From an uncultured Clostridium sp. (GTDB lineage: Bacteria; Bacillota; Clostridia; Clostridiales; Clostridiaceae): a stretch of 64,000 nucleotides of DNA. The notes beneath the pieces are model-generated. The model was not told where the DNA came from and ran no database searches. It saw only the letters and a list, made by a program, of their open reading frames with translations. A program made the position numbers and the translations under genes. Of this stretch, positions 49,725 through 59,339 are shown in pieces. Location: the NCBI GenBank assembly GCA_937927335.1, contig CALBDU010000004.1, forward strand, positions 1 through 64,000, in the 5' to 3' direction. Position 1 is the first letter of the stretch. Each line of letters begins with the position of its first letter.

Positions 49725-51068
49725 ATGCAGGCAGTTAAAATTAAAAAAACCAGCCTTACTCCTATGCGCATTCTCGCAATTGGTTTTGCAATAGTTATTT
49801 TTACAGGCGCTGTTCTTCTTTCCCTTCCAGTAAGCTCTGCGGATGGAAAAGCAACGCCTTTTGTTGATTGTTTGTTTATAGCCACTTCCTCCACCTGTGT
49901 TACAGGACTTGTAACTTTAGATACAGGAACCCATTGGAATTATTTCGGGAAGACTGTAATTATGATATTGATTGAAGTGGGTGGCCTTGGCTTCATGTCC
50001 TTTGCAACACTGCTTGCCCTTTTACTTGGCAGGAAAATATCACTACAGGAAAGACTTATTATGCAGGAGTCATTAAACACCTTTAAGCTTCAGGGCCTGG
50101 TTAAGATGGCAAAATACGTACTTATTTTTACTTTTACCGTGCAGACTATAGCTGCATTGATATTGTCTACACAATTTATTCCAATGTTTGGATTGGCAAA
50201 AGGCATCTATTACAGTGTGTTTCATTCCATATCGGGCTTTTGTAATGCGGGCATAGACCTTTTTGGCAATTTTACCAGCGTCACCGCTTATTATGATAAT
50301 TCAGTGATAATACTTACTTTGGGCAGCCTGATCATTATAGGAGGTTTAGGCTTCTACGTATGGCAGGAGCTTTATTTCAATGGACTTAAGCGGCTTTCCA
50401 CAAGCACAAAGGTTGTTCTTACTGTTACAGGCATACTAATATTCGGCGGTATGGCCTTGATGTATTTGTTCGAAATGAACAACCCGGCCACTATTCAGAA
50501 TATGGATTTAAAAGGAAAACTTCTTTCTTCGTGGTTCGCATCAGTAACCCCAAGAACAGCTGGCTTTAACTCCATATCCACCTCGGATATGAGTCCGGCA
50601 GGAAGGTTTTTAACCATAATTCTTATGTTTATAGGAGGATCACCTGGGTCCACAGCAGGAGGTATCAAAACCACTACATTTGGTATTCTGTTTTTAACTG
50701 TTCTTTCCGTTGTGAGGGGCAGGGATGATGTGGAGATATACAAGAAAAGAATAAGCAGGGAGCTTGTAAAAAGAGCTGTTGCAATAACCTCTATAGCCAT
50801 GTGCCTCATTACAGTAGTAACCATGATACTTTGTATTACGGAGAAGGGTGCTTCCCTGGAATATATCATTTATGAAACAGTATCAGCCTTTGGTACTGTA
50901 GGACTGACTTTAGGATTAACTCCCCATTTGTCCGTTGCTGGAAAGCTTGTTTTAGCCTTTACCATGTACTGCGGCAGAGTAGGGCCTTTGACCCTTGCAA
51001 TAGCACTGGCAAAGAGAAACAGCATGAAGGGTATAAGATATCCTGAAGATAAAATAATAGTAGGGTAG
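49725..51068 (+). CDS. Potassium uptake protein, TrkH/KtrB type
   Basis: A 447-residue K+ transporter with four pore repeats. The selectivity-filter sections are visible as SSTCVTGLVTLDTG, SISGFCNAGIDLFGN, SVTPRTAGFNSIS and SAFGTVGLTLGL. The gating loop after GGSPGSTAGGIKTTT is present. With the RCK protein downstream it forms a KtrAB system, probably Na+-coupled. The membrane location is clear from about ten hydrophobic segments. CAAGGAGATG precedes the ATG. Confidence 0.95.
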   Translation: MQAVKIKKTSLTPMRILAIGFAIVIFTGAVLLSLPVSSADGKATPFVDCLFIATSSTCVTGLVTLDTGTHWNYFGKTVIMILIEVGGLGFMSFATLLALLLGRKISLQERLIMQESLNTFKLQGLVKMAKYVLIFTFTVQTIAALILSTQFIPMFGLAKGIYYSVFHSISGFCNAGIDLFGNFTSVTAYYDNSVIILTLGSLIIIGGLGFYVWQELYFNGLKRLSTSTKVVLTVTGILIFGGMALMYLFEMNNPATIQNMDLKGKLLSSWFASVTPRTAGFNSISTSDMSPAGRFLTIILMFIGGSPGSTAGGIKTTTFGILFLTVLSVVRGRDDVEIYKKRISRELVKRAVAITSIAMCLITVVTMILCITEKGASLEYIIYETVSAFGTVGLTLGLTPHLSVAGKLVLAFTMYCGRVGPLTLAIALAKRNSMKGIRYPEDKIIVG

Positions 51069-51076
51069 GGATCGAT

Positions 51077-51739
51077 ATGAGAAAGAAGCAATTTGTGGTA
51101 ATAGGTCTTGGACGATTTGGAAGCTCAGTGGCCAGAACACTGTATGAACTGGACAATGAAGTGCTGGGTGTGGATACCGATGATGAAAAGGTTCAAAATA
51201 TATCAGAAAGCATAACTCATTCCATACAAGTGGATGCTACCGATGAAAACAGTTTAAAATCACTGGGAATAAGGAATTTTGACGTAGCAATAATAGCTAT
51301 TGGTGCTGATGTTCAGGCAAGCATTATGGCTACCCTTATAGTTAAGGAAATGGGTGTAAGGTATATTATTGCCAAAGCAAATAGTGAAATTCATGCTAAG
51401 GTGCTTTATAAGATCGGAGCGGATAAAGTGGTGCTCCCTGAAAGGGACATGGGCATAAGGGTAGCCAACAGCCTTGTATCCTCAAATATTCTTGATTACA
51501 TAGAGCTTTCAGACGATTACAATATTGCTGAAATTGTAAGTCCTTCCGAATGGTTTGGAAAGACATTGTCCCAGCTTAACCTTAGAGCTAATTACGGACT
51601 AAATGTAATGGCTGTAAAAAGAATGGATAAAATTGAGGTATCTCCAAACTCGGATTACGTAATAAAGGAAAATGACATTGTGGTAGTAATTGGTGATACA
51701 AAGTCCCTGGATAAAATTCAGATAAGCACAAGGAAATAG
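51077..51739 (+). CDS. Potassium uptake regulator, TrkA/KtrA (RCK) protein
   Basis: A 220-residue cytoplasmic ring subunit that gates KtrB. The RCK_N Rossmann motif FVVIGLGRFGSSVARTL is at the N-terminus with Asp in VLGVDTDDEKV for nucleotide binding; the RCK_C domain (about 135-215) could bind c-di-AMP, as in other Firmicutes. It follows ktrB by 8 bp. Confidence 0.95.
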   Translation: MRKKQFVVIGLGRFGSSVARTLYELDNEVLGVDTDDEKVQNISESITHSIQVDATDENSLKSLGIRNFDVAIIAIGADVQASIMATLIVKEMGVRYIIAKANSEIHAKVLYKIGADKVVLPERDMGIRVANSLVSSNILDYIELSDDYNIAEIVSPSEWFGKTLSQLNLRANYGLNVMAVKRMDKIEVSPNSDYVIKENDIVVVIGDTKSLDKIQISTRK

Positions 51740-51750
51740 AGGAGAACGCT

Positions 51751-52530
51751 TTGGATTATATAACCAGTAAGGAAAATACTATTATCAAAGAAACTAAAAA
51801 GTTAAAGGAAAAAAGGTATAGGGAAGAAAGAAAGCAGTTTTTAGCTGAAGGGGTGCGATTTGTTTCGGAGGCTCTGGAGTCTGGATTTGAAATCAGCATG
51901 GTGTTCATATCCCAGGATTCAGGTATAAAGCCGGTGCAGTTTCCTATAAAAGCCCATACGAAGGTATACTGCCTGCCTGGAAACCTGTTTAAGGATATAT
52001 CCTTTACTGAAAATCCACAGGGCATTGCGGCAGTGGTAAACTACAGCAGTCTGACAGTCAATAGGGAGCATGGCTTTTATATCCTGGCCGACAGAGTGCA
52101 GGACCCTGGCAACCTGGGAACCATAATCAGGTCGGCTCATGCCTCCGGTGCATTGGGTGTTATTATTACCAAAGGTACGGTGGATGTTTACAATGATAAA
52201 ACTTTAAGGGCCACTATGGGTTCCATATTTCATTTGCCGGTAATCATGGATGACGGCCTGGTTTATTTGAAAGCTCTTAAGGCAAAAGGCTTTAAGCTTG
52301 TGGTAAGCTCCTTGGATGCACAAAACAGTTTCTTTGAAGAGGACCTTAAGGGGAATATCATAATAGCTGTGGGCAATGAGGGAGCAGGCATCAGCAGCAG
52401 TATTGCTGAATTGTCTGATGTCAGGGTTAAAATTCCCATGCCCGGCGGTGCTGAATCCCTGAATGTATCTGCTGCAGCTTCAATTATGATGTTTGAGGTA
52501 TTAAGGCAAAAAATTATTGACAATAAATAA
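51751..52530 (+). CDS. SpoU/TrmH-family RNA 2'-O-methyltransferase
   Basis: A 259-residue SPOUT methyltransferase, probably modifying 23S rRNA. The three family motifs are intact: VQDPGNLGTIIRSAHASGA, IIIAVGNEGAGIS and IPMPGGAESLNVSAAASIM. The N-terminal 70 residues form an RNA-binding L30e-like domain. It starts at TTG 51751 after GAGGAG, with no alternative ATG nearby. It is in the ktrBA transcript direction and just before pheST; the pheS promoter's -35 lies inside its last codons. Confidence 0.9.
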   Translation: MDYITSKENTIIKETKKLKEKRYREERKQFLAEGVRFVSEALESGFEISMVFISQDSGIKPVQFPIKAHTKVYCLPGNLFKDISFTENPQGIAAVVNYSSLTVNREHGFYILADRVQDPGNLGTIIRSAHASGALGVIITKGTVDVYNDKTLRATMGSIFHLPVIMDDGLVYLKALKAKGFKLVVSSLDAQNSFFEEDLKGNIIIAVGNEGAGISSSIAELSDVRVKIPMPGGAESLNVSAAASIMMFEVLRQKIIDNK

Positions 52531-52545
52531 TTTTAAATGTAGAAT
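52517..52545 (+). promoter_or_regulatory. Promoter of pheST
   Basis: TTGACA at 52517-52522, 17 bp, TAGAAT at 52540-52545. The -35 box overlaps the end of the methyltransferase gene. Confidence 0.8.
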
Positions 52546-52551
52546 GTAAAG

Positions 52552-52797
52552 AAAGCTAAATACTATGCTTAGATGAAGAGAGTAAACTTAAACAATCTTT
52601 TCAGGGAGAAGAGGTCACCGACTGAAAGCCTCTTTACAGATTTTTATGTTGAAGTTCGCTTCGGAGCTCCGGCTGTGAAATATCAGTAGCTGCCGGCGGT
52701 AAATTACCGATATGTTTACGAGTGGGCACATTATATGTGCCAATTTGGGTGGTAACGCGGATTCAGTTCGTCCCTTTCAGGGACGGACTTTTTTTAT
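52552..52797 (+). promoter_or_regulatory. T-box leader of pheST (specifier TTC, Phe)
   Basis: The T-box GGGTGGTAACGCGG is at 52747-52760 and a 9-bp terminator (52766-52774 with 52780-52788) precedes seven T. The specifier by alignment with the other two leaders is TTC at 52655-52657 in tgaagTTCgcttcggag. It senses tRNA-Phe, a copy of which is encoded at 37.9 kb. Confidence 0.93.
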
Positions 52798-52821
52798 CTT
52801 AAATTTGAAAGGAGAAGAAAA

Positions 52822-53841
52822 ATGAAAGAAAAATTAGAACAAATAAAGAATCGTGCTCTAGGCGAGTTAAAAGATGCGGTAAATGCTGCAGAGCTTGATG
52901 GTTTAAGGGTTAAGTACCTTGGAAAGAAAGGGGAGCTTACCCAGATATTAAGAGCCATGGGCGATGTGTCGCCTGAGGAAAGACCGGTAATAGGGAAAAT
53001 AGCAAATGAGGTAAGAGAGAGTCTGGAGAATTTCATATTTGAAGCCGGAGAAAAGATCAGGAACTCAGAAAAAACAAAAAAACTTCAAAGCGAGGTTATA
53101 GATATCACTATGCCTGGTATAAGGCAGACCATAGGAAAAAGGCACCCTATGGAAGTTACACTGGACAGGATGAAGGATATATTCATTTCCATGGGCTTCA
53201 CCATAGAGGAAGGCCCTGAGGTGGAGCTTGACTACTATAACTTTGAGGCGTTGAACATACCAAAGAATCATCCAGCCAGAGGAGAGCAGGATACATTCTA
53301 TATAAATGATTCCGTGGTACTGAGAACTCAAACCTCGCCAATGCAGGTAAGAACAATGGAAAAACAGGAGCCGCCTATAAAAATGGTGTGTCCAGGCAAG
53401 GTTTACAGATCAGATGCTGTGGATGCAAGCCATTCGCCAATATTTTACCAGATGGAAGGCATGGTTATAGATAAGGGAATAACTCTTGCAGATCTTAAGG
53501 GAACCCTTGATCTTTTCGCCAGAAGAATGTTTGGAGAAGATATAAAAACAAAATTCAGACCTCATCACTTCCCATTCACTGAACCTTCTGCAGAAATGGA
53601 TGCTTCTTGTTTTGTATGTGGCGGTAAGGGCTGCAAGCTCTGTAAAGGAACAGGCTGGATAGAAATACTTGGCTGCGGCATGGTTCATCCTGATGTATTA
53701 AGAAATGGTGGAATTGATCCCGAGGTATACAGCGGATTTGCATTTGGAATGGGTGTAGACAGAATGGTAATGATGTACCATTCAATCGACGATATAAGGC
53801 TGCTTTATGAAAGCGATATGAGATTCCTAAATCAATTCTAG
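52822..53841 (+). CDS. Phenylalanyl-tRNA synthetase alpha subunit
   Basis: A 339-residue catalytic subunit of the heterotetrameric PheRS. The N-terminal coiled-coil is followed by the class II core: motif 2 region with FRPHHFPFTEPSAEMD and motif 3 in GFAFGMGVDRMVMMYH. A short zinc-like Cys set (CFVCGGKGCKLCKGTGW) sits in the middle, as is usual for bacterial PheS. GAAAGGAGAAG precedes the ATG. Confidence 0.97.
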   Translation: MKEKLEQIKNRALGELKDAVNAAELDGLRVKYLGKKGELTQILRAMGDVSPEERPVIGKIANEVRESLENFIFEAGEKIRNSEKTKKLQSEVIDITMPGIRQTIGKRHPMEVTLDRMKDIFISMGFTIEEGPEVELDYYNFEALNIPKNHPARGEQDTFYINDSVVLRTQTSPMQVRTMEKQEPPIKMVCPGKVYRSDAVDASHSPIFYQMEGMVIDKGITLADLKGTLDLFARRMFGEDIKTKFRPHHFPFTEPSAEMDASCFVCGGKGCKLCKGTGWIEILGCGMVHPDVLRNGGIDPEVYSGFAFGMGVDRMVMMYHSIDDIRLLYESDMRFLNQF

Positions 53842-53863
53842 AAAAGTATAAGGAGGAAGAAAT

Positions 53864-56242
53864 ATGAAAGTTCCAATTAAATGGTTAAAGGATTATGTAA
53901 ATATAGATATAGATGTTCACGAGCTGGGTGACAGGCTTACTATGTCAGGCTCCATGGCAGAAGAAATAATAACTACAGGTGACGAAATTCAAAATGTAGT
54001 AACAGGAAAAATAGTTAAGCTCGAAAGACATCCTGATGCAGAAAAGCTTTTTGTATGCCAGGTGGACATAGGAGCTTCCGAAACAATCCAGATAATAACA
54101 GCTGCTACAAATATGAAGCTCCACGATGTTATACCAGTAGCCCTGCACGGGTCAACCCTGCACGGCGGTGTGAAAATTAAGAAAGGAAAGCTGAGAGGAC
54201 TTGAATCAAATGGAATGTTCTGTTCCGAGCAGGAGCTTGGTATTGCTGGAGATAATCCTGTACATGGCTTGATGATTTTACCTTTGGATACTCCATTAGG
54301 AAAAGACATCAAAGACATACTGGGCTTAAAGAGCGAAATAATAGATTTTGAAATAACATCAAACAGACCTGACTGCTTGAGTGTGGTGGGAATGGCAAGG
54401 GAAACTGCGGCCACCCTGAATACTACCTATAAAATGCCTGAGGTTAAATATACGCCAAACTGCAGTGAAAACATCAAGGATATTCTAAAGGTTGAAGTAA
54501 GAGACGGCCTATGCAGAAGATATATAGCAAGAGGTGTTAAAAACATTAAAATTGAACAGAGCCCTGGATGGATGCAGGACAGACTTCTTGAAGCAGGAGT
54601 AAGGCCTATAAACAACATTGTTGATATAACAAACTTTGTAATGCTGGAGCTTGGACAGCCAATGCATGCATTTGACGTAAGGGAAATAACTACAAATACA
54701 ATAGTGGTTGAAAGAGCAAAGGCTGGAGAAAAATTTACAACTCTGGATGGAGTAGAAAGAACTCTGGATAATAATGTACTCAACATTAAGAATGGTGAAA
54801 CCACCATAGGCCTGGCAGGTATAATGGGAGGGCTGAACTCTGAGGTTAAGGATGATACCGCTGCCATAATATTTGAAGGAGCAAACTTTGATGGTACTAA
54901 TATAAGGGTATCTTCAGGAAAACTTGGCCTTAGAACAGAAGCCTCAGCCAGATTTGAAAAGGATCTTGATCCTAATTTAGCAGAAATTGCCATGAACAGA
55001 GCCTGCAGCCTGGTATTACAGCTTGGAGCAGGAGAGGTAATGGAGGGCTCCATTGATATTTATCCTAATAAGGTTGTTCCTCATACCATGGAGGTATCCT
55101 CAAAATGGGTCAATGAATTCCTGGGAACAGATATAAAACCTGAGGATATGAAGGACTATCTTGACAGATTGGATATGGCTGCAGAGATTAAGGGAGACAA
55201 TCTGGTAATAAAGGTGCCTACCTTCAGGGGTGATGTAAATATAAAGGAAGATGTGGCTGAGGAGATAGCCAGAATATACGGCTATGATAAAATACCGGTT
55301 ACCCTGATAAAAAGCGTAAGCGTAAGAACAGGGAAAAACTATAAGCAGAATCTGGATGCCAAGGTGGTGGAAGCACTTATAGCCAGCGGCCTAAACCAGT
55401 CCATAAGCTATTCCTTTATAAGTCCAAAGGCTTTTGATAAAATAATGCTTCCAAAGGATAGCGCCCTGAGGAAGGCTGTTAATATTAAAAATCCTTTAGG
55501 TGAAGATTACAGCATTATGAGGACTACTACCATACCATCAATTATGGATTCCTTAAATAGAAATTATACAAGAAATAATTCAGTGGCCAGACTGTTCGAA
55601 ATAGGAAGAATTTATGTTCCGGGAGATGATCCTGCTAAGCTTCCTGAGGAAATCAATACTGTAGTGCTTGGAGCTTATGGTAAAGCTGACTATTATCATA
55701 TAAAGGGAGTAGTTGAAAACGTACTTGAGGTTCTTGGAATTGAAAAATATGATTTCAAAAGGGAAACAGCAAATCCTTGCTTCCATCCTGGAAAAACAGC
55801 TGCCTTGTTCATAAAAAATCAGTATGCTGGTGTTATCGGAGAAATACATCCGGATGTGGCTGAAAATTATGAGGTGGGAGAAGAATGTTATGCGGCAGAG
55901 CTGAACCTGGATATTTTATACAAACATGCGGATTTAAACAGAAGATATACACCCCTTCCTAAATTCCCTGCAGTGCTCAGAGACATAGCAATGCTTGTAG
56001 ATGACAGTGTGCTGGTTAAGGAAATAGAAGACATAATAAGAAGCAGAGGCGGAAATCTGTTGGAAAAAGTGGAGTTGTTCGATGTATATAAGGGAAAACA
56101 GATACCTCAGGGCAAAAAGAGTGTAGCTTATTCAATTTTATACAGATCAGAGTCAAAAACACTGACAGATGAGGAAATTGCTAAGGTCCATGATAAAATA
56201 GTAAAGAGTCTGGAGAAAGTACTTGGGGCTGAGCTGAGGTAA
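53864..56242 (+). CDS. Phenylalanyl-tRNA synthetase beta subunit
   Basis: A 792-residue subunit with, in order, a tRNA-binding OB domain (about 40-150; GKIVKLERHPDAEKLFVCQV), the B3/B4 editing domain (about 210-380), the B5 domain with PTFRGDVNIKEDVAEEIARI, a catalytic-like core and the C-terminal ferredoxin-like anticodon-binding domain (PAVLRDIAMLVDDSV). Full length. It starts 22 bp after pheS. Confidence 0.97.
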   Translation: MKVPIKWLKDYVNIDIDVHELGDRLTMSGSMAEEIITTGDEIQNVVTGKIVKLERHPDAEKLFVCQVDIGASETIQIITAATNMKLHDVIPVALHGSTLHGGVKIKKGKLRGLESNGMFCSEQELGIAGDNPVHGLMILPLDTPLGKDIKDILGLKSEIIDFEITSNRPDCLSVVGMARETAATLNTTYKMPEVKYTPNCSENIKDILKVEVRDGLCRRYIARGVKNIKIEQSPGWMQDRLLEAGVRPINNIVDITNFVMLELGQPMHAFDVREITTNTIVVERAKAGEKFTTLDGVERTLDNNVLNIKNGETTIGLAGIMGGLNSEVKDDTAAIIFEGANFDGTNIRVSSGKLGLRTEASARFEKDLDPNLAEIAMNRACSLVLQLGAGEVMEGSIDIYPNKVVPHTMEVSSKWVNEFLGTDIKPEDMKDYLDRLDMAAEIKGDNLVIKVPTFRGDVNIKEDVAEEIARIYGYDKIPVTLIKSVSVRTGKNYKQNLDAKVVEALIASGLNQSISYSFISPKAFDKIMLPKDSALRKAVNIKNPLGEDYSIMRTTTIPSIMDSLNRNYTRNNSVARLFEIGRIYVPGDDPAKLPEEINTVVLGAYGKADYYHIKGVVENVLEVLGIEKYDFKRETANPCFHPGKTAALFIKNQYAGVIGEIHPDVAENYEVGEECYAAELNLDILYKHADLNRRYTPLPKFPAVLRDIAMLVDDSVLVKEIEDIIRSRGGNLLEKVELFDVYKGKQIPQGKKSVAYSILYRSESKTLTDEEIAKVHDKIVKSLEKVLGAELR

Positions 56243-56322
56243 TTCAACATTGAAAATTCATGTTTAATATAAGGAAAATCTATGGTAAAATAAAAATATG
56301 AATTTTCTAAGAGGGTGATTTC

Positions 56323-56922
56323 ATGAACGTTGTTTCTGTTAGGATAAATGGAGTTGAATATAATTTAAAGGGTGAGGAGCAGGAGGAATACCTGCTGAAA
56401 GCAGCTGGCTATGTAGATAAAAAGATAAAAGCTGTGATGGAGAAAAACTGTATGCTGAATACTTCATCTGCAGCAGTGCTATCCGCATTAAATATAGTGG
56501 ATGACCTTTTTAAAAGCCAGAAAGACCTGGTTGCAATTAATCAAAGGAATAAAGAGCTGGAAGAAAAAAATTCGTCCAGTGAAGAACAGCTTCAGGAGCT
56601 TAAAAAGCAGATAAATGAGCTTGTATTAAGCAACTCTGAGCTTATGGAAAAACTCAAGGAAAGCATAAACAGAGAACTGTTTAATGAAAAGCAGGAAGAA
56701 CTGGATAAGCTTAAAAAGGAGATAGGCCTTATGGAGGAATCTGCCCGGAAGTACATGGAAAAGAACAGCAGCCTGAAGGCAGAAAATAAGGAGCTTAAAT
56801 TTCAGCTTCACTCGTCAAAGTATAAGGTTATGGACCTGCAGAACAAACTTATGGAAAGCCAGATTAACTATGTTAAAGAAAAGAAGATTAATTCAAGTCC
56901 CCTGGTAAAAAATGAAGGTTAA
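56323..56922 (+). CDS. Cell division protein ZapA-like with extended coiled coil
   Basis: A 199-residue protein. The N-terminal 90 residues are the ZapA domain (VSVRINGVEYNLKGEEQEEYL, then LSALNIVDDLFKSQKDL), which bundles FtsZ filaments. ZapA is normally about 90-130 residues; here an additional coiled coil (about 75-185) full of Lys, Glu and Leu heptads roughly doubles it. It follows pheT, a common place for zapA in Firmicutes. GAGGGTG precedes the ATG. Confidence 0.88.
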   Translation: MNVVSVRINGVEYNLKGEEQEEYLLKAAGYVDKKIKAVMEKNCMLNTSSAAVLSALNIVDDLFKSQKDLVAINQRNKELEEKNSSSEEQLQELKKQINELVLSNSELMEKLKESINRELFNEKQEELDKLKKEIGLMEESARKYMEKNSSLKAENKELKFQLHSSKYKVMDLQNKLMESQINYVKEKKINSSPLVKNEG

Positions 56923-56930
56923 TAAATTTA

Positions 56931-56960
56931 CCCTGTCCAATTTGGACAGGGATTTTTATT
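56931..56960 (+). terminator. Terminator after zapA
   Basis: CCCTGTCC and GGACAGGG, 5-nt loop, then ATTTTTATTT. Confidence 0.88.
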
Positions 56961-57015
56961 TCATATAAAAATAGGGTATAATGTACTTTAGAATGTTTGA
57001 ATGTGAGGAAAATAT

Positions 57016-59337
57016 ATGAAAAAGGTAGAGTTGCTTGCTCCGGCTGGAAGCATTGAAAGTTTATATGGAGCTGTGAACAGCGGAGCCGATGCAGTATATA
57101 TGGGCGGCAGCAAATTTTCCGCCAGGGCATATGCCACAAATTTCCATGATGAGAAGATGGAGGAGGCAGTGAGATACTGCCATGTTTATGGCGTTAAGGT
57201 ACATGTAACCATTAATACACTATTAAAGGACTGTGAATTAAATGAGGCTCTAAGCTACGCCAGGTTTCTATATAATATCGGGGTAGATGCATTGATAATT
57301 CAGGATGCAGGCTTTGCAGCCCTGTTAAGGCAGGAGCTCCCGGGTTTTGAAATTCATGCCTCTACACAGATGACTATACATAATGCTGAAGGAGCCATGT
57401 TTTTAAAGCAATTGGGCTTTAAGAGGGTAGTACTTTCCAGAGAGCTTTCTTTAAAAGAAATAAAAAATGTTACTGAAACAATTAATATGGAAACAGAGAT
57501 ATTTATCCACGGTGCATTATGCATATGCTATTCAGGACAGTGTCTTATGAGCAGTCTTATCGGGGGTAGAAGCGGAAACAGAGGCAGGTGCGCTCAGCCC
57601 TGCAGGCTGCCATACACTCTTAAGGATGGCATAAGCGGCGCTGAAAAGAAGGCATATGCTCTTAGTCCAAAGGATATATGCACCCTTGATTCACTAAGGG
57701 AGATTGTAAATACTGGTGTAGCCTCCCTGAAGATTGAGGGAAGAATGAAAAGACCTGAGTACGTAGCCGGAGTAGTTGGGACATATAGAAAAGCTCTGGA
57801 TTTTTTATATGAAAATAAGGAATTGGATATCAAAGAGGCAGAGCAGAGAGTTCTTCAGCTTTTTAACAGGGAAGGGGCCTCCAGGGCCTACCTGTTTGGA
57901 AACTGGGGTGCTGATATGATGGCCTTTTCAAATCCTAAGAATGCAGGAATGAAGCTGGGCACAGCAGATGACAGCCTCAACGTGAAACTGCTTAGGGACC
58001 TTAGTGTTCAGGATGGAATAAGTGCTGGTGAAAGTGGTTTTGAGGTTTCAAAAATAATTATGGACACTAAGGAGACAGACTATGCCCATAAGGGTGAAAC
58101 TGTTAAAATTTATCCTACAAGATACAAAAAAGGGGATATATTGTATAAAACATCTGACAGTATACTGCTGGAGGAGCTGGGACAGTCATTTAAAAACCCG
58201 TTCAATAGAAAGCTTGAAATTTTGGCTGATGTTGATTTCAGGTGTGAGAAAAAAGTGAAGGTTAATGTGAATTATAAGAAATACAACTTTGAGGTTCAGG
58301 GTGAAATGGTGCAGAAGCCGTTAAAAAGGCCTCTTGAACAAGCTAAATTCATTGAAAACCTCACCAAGACGCAAAATACTCCCTTTATTTTCAAGGTGAA
58401 CATACTGAGTTTTGAGGAAGGGTTTATTCCAGTAAGCTCCGTAAATGAAATAAGAAGAAATATTATAGATAAAATATATGATCTTGAAAGCAAGGTGGAA
58501 AGAAAGGCTGAAAAAAGTTCCGAAATTGACTTAAAGGCCAAGGCTGTGCAGCCGGATGCCCTGGTAGTGGTTTCAACTGAGGAACAGCTCCAGGCTGCCC
58601 TTGCTTCAGGTATGAAAGATATAGCTCTGGACATTTTTAATAAGGGCTCTAAGCTAAAAATAAATCCAGGAGCCAATTACAACCAGTTTCTTAAAATCCC
58701 TAACATAGTCAAGGAGGAATATGAGGAAGTATGTAGTTTAATTGATGAAAATATCAATAGCATTGCCGGCCTTGTTACCGGGAACCTAGGCATAATAAAC
58801 AAATATTATGGAAAGCTTGGAATCCTTGGGGACTATAAGCTCAATATATTTAATAAACACGCCCTTGAATTTTACAACAATTTTAACAGCCTGTGCTGTA
58901 TAAGTGTGGAGCTTAACAGGGGTGAAATTAGGAATATGCTAAAGCATGGGAATTCCCAGATCCTTGTTTACGGAAAAATCGAATTGATGGTCAGTGAATA
59001 TTGCATGGCTGGCAGCTTGTTTGGGGGTAAAACCAGGACAAATGCCTGCAGCGCTCCATGCAACGGCGGAAACTTTCTCCTTCAGGACAGAAAAGGCTTT
59101 GAGTTCAGAGTTTTGTTCGATAAATACTGCAGAACCAGAATTTATAATAATGCAGCCTTGAATTTAATATCAAACCTTGAGGAGCTTAAAAGCTTTGGAG
59201 CCACACATTTCAGGCTGGATTTTACCGATGAGGACTACAATGAAACAAAAAAGGTCTTAGAGAGCTTTATAAAGGGCAGGCTTGAATATGGATTTGATAA
59301 ATACACCAGAGGGCACTACAAAAGAGGGGTGGAATAA
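57016..59337 (+). CDS. U32 family peptidase (RlhA-like, with DUF3656)
   Basis: A 773-residue protein. The N-terminal U32 domain (about 1-300) has the signature region EIFIHGALCICYSGQCLMS and RGRCAQPCRLPY, whose Cys may bind an iron-sulfur cluster. A DUF3656-like middle (about 380-500) and a second U32-like section with CSAPCNGG near the end follow. The E. coli relative RlhA hydroxylates 23S rRNA, so RNA modification is as likely as proteolysis. Its stop codon is 2 nt from the mutS2 start. Confidence 0.88.
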   Translation: MKKVELLAPAGSIESLYGAVNSGADAVYMGGSKFSARAYATNFHDEKMEEAVRYCHVYGVKVHVTINTLLKDCELNEALSYARFLYNIGVDALIIQDAGFAALLRQELPGFEIHASTQMTIHNAEGAMFLKQLGFKRVVLSRELSLKEIKNVTETINMETEIFIHGALCICYSGQCLMSSLIGGRSGNRGRCAQPCRLPYTLKDGISGAEKKAYALSPKDICTLDSLREIVNTGVASLKIEGRMKRPEYVAGVVGTYRKALDFLYENKELDIKEAEQRVLQLFNREGASRAYLFGNWGADMMAFSNPKNAGMKLGTADDSLNVKLLRDLSVQDGISAGESGFEVSKIIMDTKETDYAHKGETVKIYPTRYKKGDILYKTSDSILLEELGQSFKNPFNRKLEILADVDFRCEKKVKVNVNYKKYNFEVQGEMVQKPLKRPLEQAKFIENLTKTQNTPFIFKVNILSFEEGFIPVSSVNEIRRNIIDKIYDLESKVERKAEKSSEIDLKAKAVQPDALVVVSTEEQLQAALASGMKDIALDIFNKGSKLKINPGANYNQFLKIPNIVKEEYEEVCSLIDENINSIAGLVTGNLGIINKYYGKLGILGDYKLNIFNKHALEFYNNFNSLCCISVELNRGEIRNMLKHGNSQILVYGKIELMVSEYCMAGSLFGGKTRTNACSAPCNGGNFLLQDRKGFEFRVLFDKYCRTRIYNNAALNLISNLEELKSFGATHFRLDFTDEDYNETKKVLESFIKGRLEYGFDKYTRGHYKRGVE

Positions 59338-59339
59338 AA

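Noticed and set aside
53989..55053. Long Ser/Pro-rich minus-strand frames opposite pheT
   Set aside because: Shadows of pheT codons without a start context or recognisable domain.
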